Source: Phorcus lineatus (Eukaryota > Mollusca > Gastropoda > Trochida > Trochidae). Taken from it: a stretch of DNA of 64,000 nucleotides. Position 1 is the first letter of the stretch, and each line of letters starts with the position of its first letter. This document shows, in pieces, positions 63,946 to 64,000 of this stretch. A program made the position numbers and the translations under genes. Under the pieces are notes generated by a model that was given only the letters and a program-made list of their open reading frames with translations, was not told the origin of the DNA and did no database searches. The stretch is taken from positions 10,304,501 to 10,368,500 of the forward strand of contig OV121087.1 of NCBI GenBank assembly GCA_921293015.1. Reading direction: 5' to 3'.

Positions 63946-64000
63946 CTGAATAAGTAGTGACATACTTAGTTCATTGAAAGCTCCATTTTTAAAAGAAATG

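Overview
The window is eukaryotic nuclear DNA from an invertebrate animal, most likely a mollusc and probably a gastropod. It is AT-rich and made of short exons with GT-AG introns and many dispersed repeats. The gene content (TMEM144-like, prolyl 4-hydroxylase alpha, complement C3-like) is metazoan. The mucin-like protein with a lophotrochozoan-type three-finger (LU) domain, the tRNA-derived SINEs and the foldback elements fit a mollusc. The species cannot be fixed from sequence alone.

Layout. (1) <1-5818, plus strand: the 3' part of a TMEM144-like multi-spanning membrane transporter in seven exons; one intron uses a GC-AG boundary. (2) 8013-15113, plus strand: a secreted or surface mucin-like gene with small phase-1 exons coding a Cys-rich N-terminal region, a 1.7 kb Thr/Ser-rich exon, and a C-terminal LU domain ending in CHFCC...DNCN. 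Its signal-peptide exon was not found. (3) 18455-30444, minus strand: a collagen prolyl 4-hydroxylase alpha subunit in 13 exons, lacking only the signal-peptide exon. All reading phases agree across junctions and the catalytic residues are kept. Its 6.3 kb first intron holds a complete tRNA-headed SINE and two unexplained ORFs. (4) 30445-40506: gene-poor DNA holding a frameshifted Tc1-like transposase (36797-37740, minus). (5) 40507-63945 and beyond, minus strand: the 3' portion of a complement C3-like thioester gene in 21 exons. It covers part of the bait-proximal macroglobulin region, the CUB and thioester (GCGEQ) domains, the receptor-binding domain, a divergent C345C/NTR-like region and an unusual Lys/Asn-rich tail. 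Its introns carry a 5'-truncated LINE and modular SINEs.

There is no operon-like logic. P4HA works in the ER on collagen, the C3-like protein in the haemolymph, TMEM144 in a membrane and the mucin-LU protein outside the cell. The points most worth following are an Asp in place of the catalytic His of the C3 thioester system (as in human C4A), tandem duplications copying two C3 exon starts with their splice acceptors, the mucin-LU architecture, the GC-AG intron in TMEM144, and a foldback element just downstream of a mucin-LU splice donor. Exon boundaries come from reading splice signals, phase agreement and homology remembered from the protein families; no database search was run.
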